The position numbers were made by a program, and so were the translations under genes. 64,000 nt of DNA, from assembly GCF_027587175.1 (NCBI RefSeq), contig NZ_JAPCID010000020.1, forward strand, positions 1 to 64,000, given 5' to 3'. A model generated the notes under the pieces. The model searched no databases, had not been told where the DNA came from, and saw only the letters and a list, made by a program, of their open reading frames with translations. Positions 34,889-43,100 of the stretch are shown here, piece by piece. The DNA is from Solirubrobacter deserti. Lineage in GTDB: Bacteria > Actinomycetota > Thermoleophilia > Solirubrobacterales > Solirubrobacteraceae. Each line of letters opens with the position of its first letter. Within the stretch, counting starts at the first letter, position 1.

Positions 34889-36001
34889 GTGAAGGTGATC
34901 GGGAATGCGGCTGCGCTGGCGGCCGCCGTGGTGTGCGCGCTGCTGTTCGCAGCGCCGGCGTCCGCCGCGACGTGCTCGGACTATGAGACCCAGGCCGCCG
35001 CGCAGCGTGCCGCGGACACGCTTGACGCCGATGGGGACGGCTTGTACTGCGAGGCGCTGCCCTGTCCGTGCTTGAAGCCCGGCCAGCCAAGCCGGCCGAA
35101 GGAGCCGAGCCGGCCGTCGAAGCCCGCCCGGCCGAAGCCGAAGCCGAAGGCGAAGAAGCGGGCCAAGGCCAAGCCGCTGGTCGGCCGGGCTCAGATCGTC
35201 GACGCGCCCGCTCCCGGCGTCTATGCGGTGGAGATCGCCCGCACCGGGCGGTCGAGCGGACTCAGGCGCCGCGAGACGGTGCGGCTGATCGGGCTCACAC
35301 CGCCGGCGGCCGGGCGGTGCGGGCACAAGGAAGCGCTCGCGGCCACGCTGGACCTCGCGTTCGGCACCGAGGCGCGCGACAGCGACGGTGACGGCCTCGT
35401 CGACCTCGCGCCCACGAACGCGCGAGAGGTCGGCCCGCTCGTCGACGTGCGCACCGACGTCAAGGTCAAGCCGGTGCGGGACCTTCAGGGCCGGCTGCGC
35501 GCATACCTGGACGCCGGGCACACGGGCACGGACCTCGGGCGCGAACTGATCGCGTCGGGCTGGGCCGCGGCGGGCTACGGCGACTACACGCGCTCGCAGC
35601 GCCTGCTCGCCGCGCAGGACCGCGCCGAGCGCGGCAGCCTGGGCGCGTGGCTGCTCTGCCACGCGGACTTCGAGCGGCCCGCCGCCGAGCGCTTCGACGG
35701 CTTCACGGCGTGCCCGGACGGGCTGAACCCCGACGGCTCGCCGTTCGAAGGCCCCGGCGGATTCATCCGCAACATCATCGTCGCGGGCGGTGACTGCGAG
35801 AGCGCCTACGCCGCGATCGCCGCATGGACGCCGATGCCGAGGGTCGACATGGAAGGCCCGGCGCAGGAGCGCGACGCGGCGACGCTCGCCGACGGGAGCG
35901 TGTGCGACTGGGTGATCCATCGCGGCCAGGACAATCCGGCCATCGAGGTCACCTGCCGCACCGCCGCGGGCGTCACGGCCGTGGCGTGGGCGGCTCCCTG
36001 A
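34889..36001 (+). CDS. Secreted Excalibur-domain protein with SNase-like nuclease domain
   Basis: 370 aa. Signal peptide (AALAAAVVCALLFAAPASA), then an Excalibur calcium-binding motif CSDYETQAAAQRAADTLDADGDGLYCE (the DxDxDGxxCE signature), a Pro/Lys-rich linker and an SNase-like beta-barrel (ETVRLIGLTPPAAGRCGHKEA, GRLRAYLDAG, LGRELIASGWAAAGYG, AERGSLGAWLLC). The catalytic Arg/Glu positions of thermonuclease are only partly matched, so activity is unsure. Excalibur domains often sit beside secreted nucleases. GTG 34889 has a perfect AAGGAGG 7 nt upstream (34875-34881), the best Shine-Dalgarno in the window. Confidence 0.75.
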   Translation: MKVIGNAAALAAAVVCALLFAAPASAATCSDYETQAAAQRAADTLDADGDGLYCEALPCPCLKPGQPSRPKEPSRPSKPARPKPKPKAKKRAKAKPLVGRAQIVDAPAPGVYAVEIARTGRSSGLRRRETVRLIGLTPPAAGRCGHKEALAATLDLAFGTEARDSDGDGLVDLAPTNAREVGPLVDVRTDVKVKPVRDLQGRLRAYLDAGHTGTDLGRELIASGWAAAGYGDYTRSQRLLAAQDRAERGSLGAWLLCHADFERPAAERFDGFTACPDGLNPDGSPFEGPGGFIRNIIVAGGDCESAYAAIAAWTPMPRVDMEGPAQERDAATLADGSVCDWVIHRGQDNPAIEVTCRTAAGVTAVAWAAP

Positions 36002-36002
36002 G

Positions 36003-36074
36003 TGGAGGCGAGGGGAATCGAACCCCTACCTTGGCCGTGCAAAGGCCACGTGCTCCCATTATCACTACGCCCCC
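36003..36074 (-). tRNA. tRNA-Ala(UGC)
   Basis: 72 nt. Acceptor GGGGGCG pairs with CGCCTCC and contains the alanine-specific G3-U70. The anticodon stem TGGCC/GGCCA encloses TTTGCAC, giving anticodon UGC (codon GCA, reading others by wobble). The T arm is AGGGG-TTCGATT-CCCCT. The D stem has only three Watson-Crick pairs (GTG/CAC) and an A-G mismatch. Discriminator A73; CCA is not encoded. It begins 9 nt after the stop codon of the HDAC-like gene on the same strand, so it may share that transcript. Confidence 0.95.
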
Positions 36075-36083
36075 GGAGACCCT

Positions 36084-36980
36084 TCACCTTAGTGCCAGGA
36101 CGCAGTCGAGCGTGGCGGCGTTGATGTCGACGGTGTCGTTGGGGTCCGGCGCGTAGCCGCCGGCAAGCACGACGACGGTCGGAATGCCGCGCAGGCGCGT
36201 GAGCACGAGCTCGTCCCGCGCGCGCAGGCCGGGCTTGGTCAGCGACAGGCGGCCGAGGCGGTCGCCCTCCCACGGATCGGCGCCCGCCAGGTAGAACGCG
36301 ATGTCGTACGCACCCGACAGCGCGACGTCCAGCGCGCGATCGAGCTCGGCCAGGTAGTCGTCGTCGCCGGTGCCGCTCGGCAGGTCGACGTCGAGGTCGG
36401 ACGGGATGCGCTGGAACGGGTAATTGCGCGCGCCGTGCAGCGAGAGCGTGAACGCGTCAGGATCTTGTCCGAGGATCTGCGCGGTGCCGTCGCCCTGGTG
36501 CACGTCGCAGTCGACCACGACCGCGCTGCGGACGGCGCCCTCCTCACGTAGGCGGGCGAGCGTCACCGCGACGTCGTTGAACAGGCAGTAGCCGCGGGCG
36601 AAGTCGCGGCCCGCGTGGTGGGTGCCGCCACCGAGGTTCATCCCGACGCCGTGCTCGAGCGCCCGCCGGGCCGCGGCCATCGTTCCCCCGACCGACCGCC
36701 GGCCGCGCTCCACCAGCGTCTCACTCCAGGGCAGCCCGAGCCCGCGCTGCTCGCGGATCGACATCTGACCAGTCCGGATCCGGTCCAGTAAGTCCTGTTC
36801 ATGGACGAGCGCGAGCGTCTCCCACGACACCGCATCGCTCTCCCGCACGATCACGCGGTCCTGCACCCGCTCGCGCAGCAGCGTGTACTTCGAGATTGGG
36901 AACTTGTGGCCGTCCGGCAGCGGAATCGACCACCGGTCGTGGCTCCACACCTCGAAAGCGATGTTTAAGCTGCGGGTCAT
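36084..36980 (-). CDS. Histone deacetylase family hydrolase
   Basis: 298 aa. Zn-dependent deacetylase fold of the HDAC/AcuC/acetylpolyamine amidohydrolase group. Motifs: WSIPLPDGHKFPISKYTLLRE at the start, GVGMNLGGGTHHAGRDFARGYCLFNDVAV (the HH pair), VVVDCDVHQGDGTAQI (metal Asp-x-His), YLAGADPWEGDRLGRLSL (second metal Asp) and VVVLAGGYAP. Likely substrate is an acetylated small molecule or protein lysine; unknown. The start ATG (36980) overlaps the ROK start; another ATG at 36986 would deepen the overlap. Confidence 0.88.
   Translation of the reverse strand: MTRSLNIAFEVWSHDRWSIPLPDGHKFPISKYTLLRERVQDRVIVRESDAVSWETLALVHEQDLLDRIRTGQMSIREQRGLGLPWSETLVERGRRSVGGTMAAARRALEHGVGMNLGGGTHHAGRDFARGYCLFNDVAVTLARLREEGAVRSAVVVDCDVHQGDGTAQILGQDPDAFTLSLHGARNYPFQRIPSDLDVDLPSGTGDDDYLAELDRALDVALSGAYDIAFYLAGADPWEGDRLGRLSLTKPGLRARDELVLTRLRGIPTVVVLAGGYAPDPNDTVDINAATLDCVLALR
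36966..36971 (+). promoter_or_regulatory. Putative leaderless -10 (TAAGCT) inside the HDAC gene
   Basis: TAAGCT ends 7 nt before ATG 36979 of the ROK gene and lies within the first codons of the opposite HDAC-like gene. It argues for ATG 36979 over the in-frame ATG 36961. Confidence 0.45.
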
Positions 36981-37956
36981 GGCCATCTACGGAGGGATCG
37001 ACCTCGGCGGAACCAAGATCCAGGCCGCGGTCGTGGACGAGGGCGCCGACAATACGGTCCTCGGCGCCAAGCGCGATCAGACGCCGCTGAAGGGTGGCCC
37101 GAAGGCGATCGCCGCGCGCATGGCCGCCGTGCTGATCGAGTCGCTGGAAGAGGCCGGGCTCCCCACCTCCGACCTGGCCGGGGTCGGCGTCGGCTCGCCC
37201 GGCAGCGTGGATGACGTGAAGGGCACCGTCTCGGGCGCGATGAACCTGAGCGAGTGGTCCGGCAGCTTCAACCTGCGCAAGGCGCTGGAGAAGGAGCTCA
37301 ACGCGCCCGTCAGCCTCGGCAACGACGTGGACCTCGCGACCGACGCGGAGTTCCAGATCGGCGCGGCGAAGGAGTTCGACACGCTGCTCGGCGTGTTCTG
37401 GGGCACGGGCGTCGGCGGCGGGCTGATCCTCGAGGGCAAGCCGTGGGTGGGCCGCAAGACCGCCGGCGAGATCGGCCACATGGTCGTGCGCATCAACGGC
37501 GCCGTCTGCGGCTGCGGGCGGCGGGGCTGCATGGAGGCCTACGCCGGCCGGGGCGCGATGGAGGCCCGCGCGCGCCGGCGCGTGGAGCAGAAGGAGAAGA
37601 CGGTCCTGTTCGAGATCATGGAGGAGCGCGGCCGCGACCGCCTGTCCTCCGGCATCTGGGAACGGGCCCTGGCGCGCGACGACCAGATGGCGCTCGAGCT
37701 GCTCGAGGACGCCGTCGAGGCGCTCGGCGCGGGCGTCGCGTCCGCGGTGAACCTGCTCGACCCGGAGGCGGTCGTGATCGGTGGCGGGCTCGGCATCCGG
37801 CTCGGCGAGCCGTGGGTGGAGCGCATCCGCAAGGCCATGATCCCGCACCTGTTCGTCGACGACACGCCGCCCGCGATCATGCTCGCCGAGCTCGGCGACC
37901 TGGGCGGCGCGCACGGCGGGGCGCTGCTCGCCGCGCGGCGTGCCCGAGGGGAATAG
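36979..37956 (+). CDS. ROK-family sugar kinase
   Basis: 325 aa. IYGGIDLGGTKIQAAVVDEG (phosphate 1), GVGVGSPGSVD, GSFNLRKALEKELNAPVSLGNDVDL (catalytic Asp in GND), FWGTGVGGGLILEG (phosphate 2), EIGHMVV and the ROK zinc site CGCGRRGCMEAYAG. Typical of bacterial glucokinases or N-acyl-hexosamine kinases; the sugar cannot be decided. Likely cytoplasmic. ATG 36979 shares two bases with the start codon of the divergent deacetylase. The 3' end overlaps the next gene by 17 bp. Confidence 0.9.
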   Translation: MAIYGGIDLGGTKIQAAVVDEGADNTVLGAKRDQTPLKGGPKAIAARMAAVLIESLEEAGLPTSDLAGVGVGSPGSVDDVKGTVSGAMNLSEWSGSFNLRKALEKELNAPVSLGNDVDLATDAEFQIGAAKEFDTLLGVFWGTGVGGGLILEGKPWVGRKTAGEIGHMVVRINGAVCGCGRRGCMEAYAGRGAMEARARRRVEQKEKTVLFEIMEERGRDRLSSGIWERALARDDQMALELLEDAVEALGAGVASAVNLLDPEAVVIGGGLGIRLGEPWVERIRKAMIPHLFVDDTPPAIMLAELGDLGGAHGGALLAARRARGE

Positions 37957-38497
37957 CTTCCACGCGGCGGCGCGCGACATGCTCGGCGCCGCCCCCGAGG
38001 CCGTCCAGGCGGACGTTCCCGCGGCCGTGGCCGAGTGGCCGCTCGAGGGCCTGGCGGAGACCCGCGACCGGGTGCGCGTGGCGCCCGGCTTCTACGTCCG
38101 GCGCGACGAGGGCGACGACCCGCCCGTGTACGACGAGGAGGGCCGCGTGTCCCTGTCGTACTCGAACTTCGTCTTCGACCTCGCCGCCGCCGGGCGCCTG
38201 AAGGGCCAGCATCTCGGCGCCAAGGGCCCGATACCGGGCGAGGCGGGCCTGGAGTGGCTCGCGGGCCGCCTCAAGCCGGGCCCGGTGACCGCCACCGAGG
38301 CGCTCGTGATCTACCGCTTCTACGGCCCGCACGAGTACGCGACGGTCCGCTGGGGCGCCGAAGGGGACGCCGAGTGGCACCTGGAAGCCGACTCGCCGGC
38401 GGCGCTGCAAGCCCTGCGCGAGACGGTGGACCGCGTCGGCGGGGTCGCGCCCAGAGGGCCGGCGAGCCGCCTGCTCCGGCGCAGGCGCAAGCGGTAG
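37940..38497 (+). CDS. Hypothetical protein downstream of the ROK kinase
   Basis: 185 aa, soluble, not recognised. The middle contains YSNFVFDLAAAGRLKGQHLGAKGPIPGEAGLEWLAGRL, and the end YRFYGPHEYATVRWGAEGDAEWHLEADS reads as beta strands; the tail is basic (SRLLRRRRKR). GTG 37940 overlaps the ROK stop by 17 bp, which implies co-transcription. Codon composition is like that of its neighbours. A functional link to sugar phosphorylation is possible only by position. Confidence 0.55.
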   Translation: MPEGNSFHAAARDMLGAAPEAVQADVPAAVAEWPLEGLAETRDRVRVAPGFYVRRDEGDDPPVYDEEGRVSLSYSNFVFDLAAAGRLKGQHLGAKGPIPGEAGLEWLAGRLKPGPVTATEALVIYRFYGPHEYATVRWGAEGDAEWHLEADSPAALQALRETVDRVGGVAPRGPASRLLRRRRKR

Positions 38498-38506
38498 GCC
38501 TCGGCA

Positions 38507-38540
38507 CGCGTGCACGGCGGGAGCCCCCACCGTGCACGCG
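38507..38540. terminator. Strong hairpin between convergent genes
   Basis: CGCGTGCACGG (38507-38517) pairs perfectly with CCGTGCACGCG (38530-38540) around a 12-nt loop. It sits in the 51-bp gap between the convergent hypothetical and ActP genes, fitting a bidirectional terminator without T-tract. Confidence 0.75.
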
Positions 38541-38548
38541 GAGGCGAC

Positions 38549-40165
38549 TCAGCGGACTTCCACGGGGGCCGGCTGGCGCTCGAAGCGGCCTGACCGGCTG
38601 GGTTCCGGTCCTCCCTCGGAGCCGATGCCGGTCTCCGAACGCACGAGCAGCTCGTCGTAGGTGGCGTCCGTCGTCTCCTCTCGGCGGCTGAGCACGGTGC
38701 CCAGCCAGCAGCCGAGGAACCCGATCGGGATCGTGACCAGGCCTGGGAACGTCAGGGGCGAAGGTGAGCCCTGCGAGTCCGGGCCGGGCCACACCGGCGG
38801 GCTGAGCACGATCATCACCACGGAGGCGACGATGCCGAAGGTGATGCCGGTCAGCGCACCGGCGGTGTTGAAGCGCCGCCACAACAGCGCCAGCAGCAGC
38901 GGCGGGAAGTTCGCACTCGCGGCGAACACGAACGCCATGCTCACGAGCACGGTGACGTTGAAGCCGGAGCCGATCGCGAGCGTGCCGGCGATCGCGGCCA
39001 CGCCGACGCCGATCGACGCGATCCGCGCGACCTTGCGCTCGGACTCCTCGGAGCCGCGACCCAGCACGTTGCGCCACAGGTCATGGGCGATCGCGCCCGC
39101 CGACGCGATCACCAGGCCGGCGACGACGGCGAGGATCGTCGCGAAGGCGGCGGCGGAGAACAGCGCGAGTGCGATGTCGCCGCCCGTGGTGCCGAGTCCG
39201 CCGCCCAGATCGGCCGCCAGCAGCGGCGCGGCGAGGTTCCCGCCCGGGCCGACGGCTTCCGTCGCGCCCTGGCCGAGCAGCGCGCGGGCGCCGAAGCCGA
39301 TGATCGTGACCATCGCCGTGAACGTGGCGATGATGCCGATCGTGTAGAGCACCGACGTGCGCGCGGCCTTGGAGTCCGGCACGGTGAAGAAGCGCATCAG
39401 GATGTGCGGCAGGCCGGCGGTGCCGATGAAGATCGTCAGGCCGGTGGAGATGATCAGGATCGGCGACGTCAGGTACGTCCCCGGGCCCTTGATCGCGTCG
39501 CCGTCCGGGTGGTTGGCGGCCGCGCCGTCGAGCAGCGCGCCCGGGTTGAAGTTGAATTTCGCCAGCACCGCGACGGCGACGATCGTGCCCGCGATCATCA
39601 GCATCACGGCCTTGACGATCTGCACCCAGGTGGTGGCCAGCATGCCGCCGAAGACGACGTAGACGACCATGAACACGCCGCAGATGAGCACGGCGACCGG
39701 GAACGAGATGCCCGCGAGCGCCTCGATCACGGCGCCCGCGCCCACGAGCTGCGCGACGAGGTAGATGCCGGAGATCAGCAGCGTGTTGATCGCGGTCGCG
39801 ATCCGCACCGGGCGGGCCTTAAGGCGGAACGCGAGCACGTCGGCGACCGTGAACTTGCCCGCGTTGCGCATGCGCTCGGCCAGCAGGTAGAGCACCGGCA
39901 GGAACGACAGGCAGGCGCCGAGGCCGATGATCCAGCCGTCGAAGCCGTACAGGTACATCAGGCCCGCGTAGCCGAGGAACGTCGAGGCCGACAGGTAGTC
40001 GCCCGCGGTCGCGATGCCGTTCTGCGCGCCGCGGACGCCGCGGCCCGCGGCGTAGAACTCGGTCGCGCTGTGCGTGCGCTTGGCCGCCCAGCGCGTGATC
40101 AGCAGCGTCACGGCCAGCACGCAGCCGAAGACCGCGACCGCCAGCGTGTTGAACTCGCCGGTCAC
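38549..40165 (-). CDS. actP: Cation/acetate symporter (SSS family, ActP-like)
   Basis: 538 aa with about 13 membrane helices. RTHSATEFYAAGRGVRGAQNGIATAGDYLSASTFLGYAGL, split around helix 2, is the ActP/YjcG signature of the sodium:solute symporter family; GTAGLPHILMRFFTVPDSKAARTSV is another ActP block. Likely imports acetate or other short monocarboxylates. GTG 40165 overlaps the DUF485 stop by 4 bp (GTGA), the common yjcH-actP order. The soluble C-terminal tail (about 45 residues) is acidic then basic. Confidence 0.9.
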   Translation of the reverse strand: MTGEFNTLAVAVFGCVLAVTLLITRWAAKRTHSATEFYAAGRGVRGAQNGIATAGDYLSASTFLGYAGLMYLYGFDGWIIGLGACLSFLPVLYLLAERMRNAGKFTVADVLAFRLKARPVRIATAINTLLISGIYLVAQLVGAGAVIEALAGISFPVAVLICGVFMVVYVVFGGMLATTWVQIVKAVMLMIAGTIVAVAVLAKFNFNPGALLDGAAANHPDGDAIKGPGTYLTSPILIISTGLTIFIGTAGLPHILMRFFTVPDSKAARTSVLYTIGIIATFTAMVTIIGFGARALLGQGATEAVGPGGNLAAPLLAADLGGGLGTTGGDIALALFSAAAFATILAVVAGLVIASAGAIAHDLWRNVLGRGSEESERKVARIASIGVGVAAIAGTLAIGSGFNVTVLVSMAFVFAASANFPPLLLALLWRRFNTAGALTGITFGIVASVVMIVLSPPVWPGPDSQGSPSPLTFPGLVTIPIGFLGCWLGTVLSRREETTDATYDELLVRSETGIGSEGGPEPSRSGRFERQPAPVEVR

Positions 40166-40464
40166 GCCCGCTCCGCGACCCGCTGGGCCATGCGTTCCCA
40201 CTCACCGGCGCGGCGGGCGTACAGCCACGCCATCAGGACGGTGAGCGCGCAGATGCTCAGCCCACCCCAGAGCGCCAGCGAGATCCCGCCGATCTCGTTC
40301 GCCATGAAGTCCTTCGCGTAGCCCAGCAGCGCCAGGAACGCGATCAGGTACCCGGTGTAGATCGCCGTGCCGATCGCGACGAACCGCCTCCGGCTCGCCA
40401 CCAGCGCACGGAACTCCGGGTCGCGAGCCAGGGCCTCCCAGCCGGGCTCGGCAAGACTGTTCAT
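40162..40464 (-). CDS. DUF485 membrane protein (YjcH-like)
   Basis: 100 aa with two helices: AIGTAIYTGYLIAFLALLGY and GGISLALWGGLSICALTVLMAWLYARR. The N-terminal WEALARDPEFRALVASRRRF is the DUF485 start pattern. The family is almost always encoded next to ActP and is thought to assist it. ATG 40464 (MNSLAEPG) is chosen; the longer frame upstream is basic and not family-like. A TATCTC hexamer lies 8 nt before the ATG. Confidence 0.88.
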   Translation of the reverse strand: MNSLAEPGWEALARDPEFRALVASRRRFVAIGTAIYTGYLIAFLALLGYAKDFMANEIGGISLALWGGLSICALTVLMAWLYARRAGEWERMAQRVAERA

Positions 40465-40504
40465 GGGGGCCCGAGATACCCGGCCCCATTTGTGACGAAA
40501 CGAA

Positions 40505-41140
40505 CTAGAGGGGCAGGCGCGCGACGACCTCGTAGCCGCCGCTCGCGGGCGCGCCGGCGGCCAGCTCACCGCCGTGAAAGCGGACCCGCTCACCGATGAT
40601 CGCCAGTCCGCGCGCGTCCTCGGCCGAAGGGCCGGTGTTGCGCACCGCGACGCCGAGCTCGTCCTCGCGCCAGCTCACGCGCACGCTCGCGGGCTCGCCC
40701 TGTGCGTGCCGGTGCACGTTGCGCAGCGCCTCCTGGACGATGCGAAACGCCGCCTGGTCGACGCTGGCGGGAATCCGGCGCGGCGTGCCCTCGACGTGCA
40801 GCGTGACCGGCATCCCCCCGTCTCGCGCCCGGTCGACCAGCGCGGCCACCGCCATCAGGCTGCGCTCGGTCTCCTCGTCGGCGCCGCCGCGCAGCATCCC
40901 GCGCAGCCGGTCGAGCTCACCCAGCGCCTCGTCGGTCAGCCGCGTGATCGCGGGCTGCTCGCCGTTCGCGGCCTCGGCGGCGATCGCGTGCAGCGAGCGT
41001 GCGATCCCGTCGTAGAGCTCGAGCGCGATCTGCGCCTGCTCCTCGGCCTCATCGAGCCGGGAGAGCCGCTCGCGCGCGGCCCCGAGCTCGGCCTTCAGGT
41101 CCCGCAGTTGCCGTTCGGACTCGCGATCGCGCCGCAGCAC
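40505..41140 (-). CDS. NarL/DesK-type histidine-kinase-like ATPase without phospho-acceptor His
   Basis: 211 aa, soluble. A coiled coil (about 8-38) leads into a HisKA_3-like segment ALELYDGIARSLHAIAAEA, in which the usual HD(G) pair reads Y43-D; the phospho-acceptor His is replaced by Tyr. The HATPase part has an N-box AFRIVQEALRNVHRHA, VRNTGPSAEDARGLAIIGERVRFHGGEL. The G1 box is altered (NTGPS instead of DNGxG). It may be a non-autophosphorylating partner or degenerate kinase. GTG 41140 begins 3 nt after the upstream stop, and no response regulator is adjacent. Confidence 0.75.
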   Translation of the reverse strand: MLRRDRESERQLRDLKAELGAARERLSRLDEAEEQAQIALELYDGIARSLHAIAAEAANGEQPAITRLTDEALGELDRLRGMLRGGADEETERSLMAVAALVDRARDGGMPVTLHVEGTPRRIPASVDQAAFRIVQEALRNVHRHAQGEPASVRVSWREDELGVAVRNTGPSAEDARGLAIIGERVRFHGGELAAGAPASGGYEVVARLPL

Positions 41141-41143
41141 GCC

Positions 41144-42115
41144 CTATTCGTACACGACGACATCGGGCCGCGGCTGAAGGCGCATGACCTCCGCCGGCGA
41201 CATCGTGTCCTGGTCCTCTTTGTAGAAGAGCTTGAACCCGTGGCGGAAGGCGTGCGACTGGCGGGTGAACTCGTTGTACTTGGCGACCTTGAGCGTCTGC
41301 GTCCCGAAGCCGTCGACGTTGAACACGATCGCCAGGTCGCTGCGCTCCTTGATCTCCTTCTCGGGGATCATGTCGTCGGTGAACTGGTGGATGAGCACCA
41401 GCTTCTGCGGCAGCTTCTCCCGCTTGGTGAGCTTGTTCAGCCAGTCCGTGGTGGCGTTGACCTCGCGCGCGCTGACGCTGCCGATCGTCTTCCCCGGCAC
41501 CTCGTTCGGTCCCATCCGCCACTCCGGGTCCAGCGCGAGCGACACGTCGGGCTCCTTGAGCCACTTGCGCAGCCGCTTGGTCTCGCTGAAGAAGTCGGCG
41601 CGGCCGGGCTGGATGTCGAGGATGAGCAGCGCCTTGGCCTTGCGCGCGGCCTTCAGATAGCGCCGGATGACGGTGTCGGACTGGCGCAGGATGTACTGGC
41701 CGTCGTCGCCCGGGTGGGCGGCCGCGACCGTCGCGATCAGCTCCAGCGCCGGCATCACCGGCCGCGTCTTGCGGTCGTAGCCCTTCGCCTGGCGGTTGAG
41801 CCTCTTGACCGCCGAGGCCGGCGACCCGATCCCGAGTGCCCCGAGCTCGTCGTCCTGCGGCGCGCCGTAGTAGGCGACCACGCGGTAGTCGGGCAGGATC
41901 GTGCGCCCGCCGCGCGGGAGCTCGGGCAGCGGCTCGGGCGTCGGCGTGGGCTCGCCCTGCTCGGCCTCGGCCCCGTCCGCGGCCGCGCGTGGCTGCTCGG
42001 CGGCGTCGGAGCCGGTGAGCTGCGTGAACAGCAGCACGAGCAGCGCGGCGGCCACCGCGAGCGCGATCACGGCCGCGATACGGCGCTGTCGAACCACCTC
42101 GGGTGACGGGGCCAT
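41144..42115 (-). CDS. Membrane-anchored extracytoplasmic protein, possible TIM-barrel fold, unknown
   Basis: 323 aa. One N-terminal helix (IAAVIALAVAAALLVLLFTQL), a Thr/Pro linker (EPTPTPEPLPELP), then a domain with alternating strands and helices: YRVVAYYGAPQDDELG, PVMPALELIATVAAAHPG, KALLILDIQPGR, VSLALDPEWRM, QKLVLIHQFTDDMIP, LAIVFNVDGFG and FKLFYKEDQD. The pattern and Asp/Glu at strand ends suggest a glycoside-hydrolase-like TIM barrel; this is inference. ATG 42115. It sits between the D,D-carboxypeptidase and the kinase-like gene in one operon, so a cell-wall role is possible. Confidence 0.6.
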   Translation of the reverse strand: MAPSPEVVRQRRIAAVIALAVAAALLVLLFTQLTGSDAAEQPRAAADGAEAEQGEPTPTPEPLPELPRGGRTILPDYRVVAYYGAPQDDELGALGIGSPASAVKRLNRQAKGYDRKTRPVMPALELIATVAAAHPGDDGQYILRQSDTVIRRYLKAARKAKALLILDIQPGRADFFSETKRLRKWLKEPDVSLALDPEWRMGPNEVPGKTIGSVSAREVNATTDWLNKLTKREKLPQKLVLIHQFTDDMIPEKEIKERSDLAIVFNVDGFGTQTLKVAKYNEFTRQSHAFRHGFKLFYKEDQDTMSPAEVMRLQPRPDVVVYE

Positions 42116-42137
42116 CAGCCCCCGATCTACCCCGATC

Positions 42138-43100
42138 TCAGGTGGATGAGGCCTTGAAGCCCCGGTCGAGCAGCTGCATCGCCTGCTTGCCGGGGTCCGG
42201 CGAGTCGAGCAAGACGACACCGAGCTTGACCGCTCCGCGCCGCGCCGTGGCCACCAGGCAGCGCCCGGCGGCGTCCGTGTAGCCCGTCTTGAGCCCGGTC
42301 GTGCCCGGGTAGCCGGCGCGCAGCAGCGGGTTGTGGTTGTAGAGCCACAGCCGGCCGCCCTTGATCGGGAACGGGAGCACCGCCTGGCGGCGCTTGACGA
42401 TGCGGGTCAGGCGCGGCTCGCGCATGACGGCACGGGCGATCGCGGCGAGGTCGGCCGCGCACGAGTGGTTGCCCTTGTCGACGATCCCGCTCGAGGACGC
42501 GAAGCGGGTGCAGAGCAGGCCGAGCTGCTCGGCCTTCTCGTTCATGTAGCGGACGAAGCGCTTCTCGCTGCCGCCTGCGGCCCGCTGGGCGAGCGCGATG
42601 GCTGCGTCGTTGCCGGACGGCAGCATCAGCCCGTGCAGCATCGTGTTGACGCCGATCCACTTCCCGCGCGGGAGCACGCCGACGCCCGAGCCCGTGTAGC
42701 GCAGCGCCTCCTTGGTGATGCGGACCTTCGCGCCCTCGGGGACGCGCTCGACGACCACCAGCGCGGTCATCATCTTGGTCAGCGACGCGATCGGCAGGAC
42801 CTTCGTCGGGTCCCGGCGCCACAGCACCTTGCCCGTGTCCAGGTCGAACACGACCGCGGACCGGGGCGGCTTCTTGAACTTAACCTGGATCGGGTCGGCG
42901 GCCGAGTCCAGCCGCACCGCGAGCGGCGACGGCGCCGTGCCGCCGCTCACCAGCGGCGCCGTCGAGGAGTCCTCGAGCGCGCCGGCGGCCGCGGGCGTGC
43001 GCGCCTGCGGCGGCTCACCGCTGTCGCGGAAGAAGAACAGATAGCCCGCGGCCGTGAACAGCACGAGCGCGAGCAGGGCCATGAACGCTCGGCGCATCAC
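42138..43100 (-). CDS. D-alanyl-D-alanine carboxypeptidase (peptidase S11)
   Basis: 320 aa. Signal anchor (FMALLALVLFTAAGYLFFF), a linker, then the DacA-type domain: S106-L-T-K109 (ASLTKMMTAL), S162-G-N (MLPSGNDAAIAL) and K271-T-G (GLKTGYTDAAGRCL). Also IPIKGG-like FPIKGGRLWLYNHNPLL. It removes the terminal D-Ala of peptidoglycan pentapeptides. No C-terminal membrane helix, so it is held by the N-terminal anchor. GTG 43100 or ATG 43097 overlaps the rhomboid stop (GTGATG). Confidence 0.93.
   Translation of the reverse strand: MMRRAFMALLALVLFTAAGYLFFFRDSGEPPQARTPAAAGALEDSSTAPLVSGGTAPSPLAVRLDSAADPIQVKFKKPPRSAVVFDLDTGKVLWRRDPTKVLPIASLTKMMTALVVVERVPEGAKVRITKEALRYTGSGVGVLPRGKWIGVNTMLHGLMLPSGNDAAIALAQRAAGGSEKRFVRYMNEKAEQLGLLCTRFASSSGIVDKGNHSCAADLAAIARAVMREPRLTRIVKRRQAVLPFPIKGGRLWLYNHNPLLRAGYPGTTGLKTGYTDAAGRCLVATARRGAVKLGVVLLDSPDPGKQAMQLLDRGFKASST

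Noticed and set aside
34295-35920. 541-codon minus-strand frame opposite the Excalibur gene
   Set aside because: Only its last 40 codons (from 34417) look coding and are treated with the RtcB-like locus; the rest mirrors the Excalibur gene.
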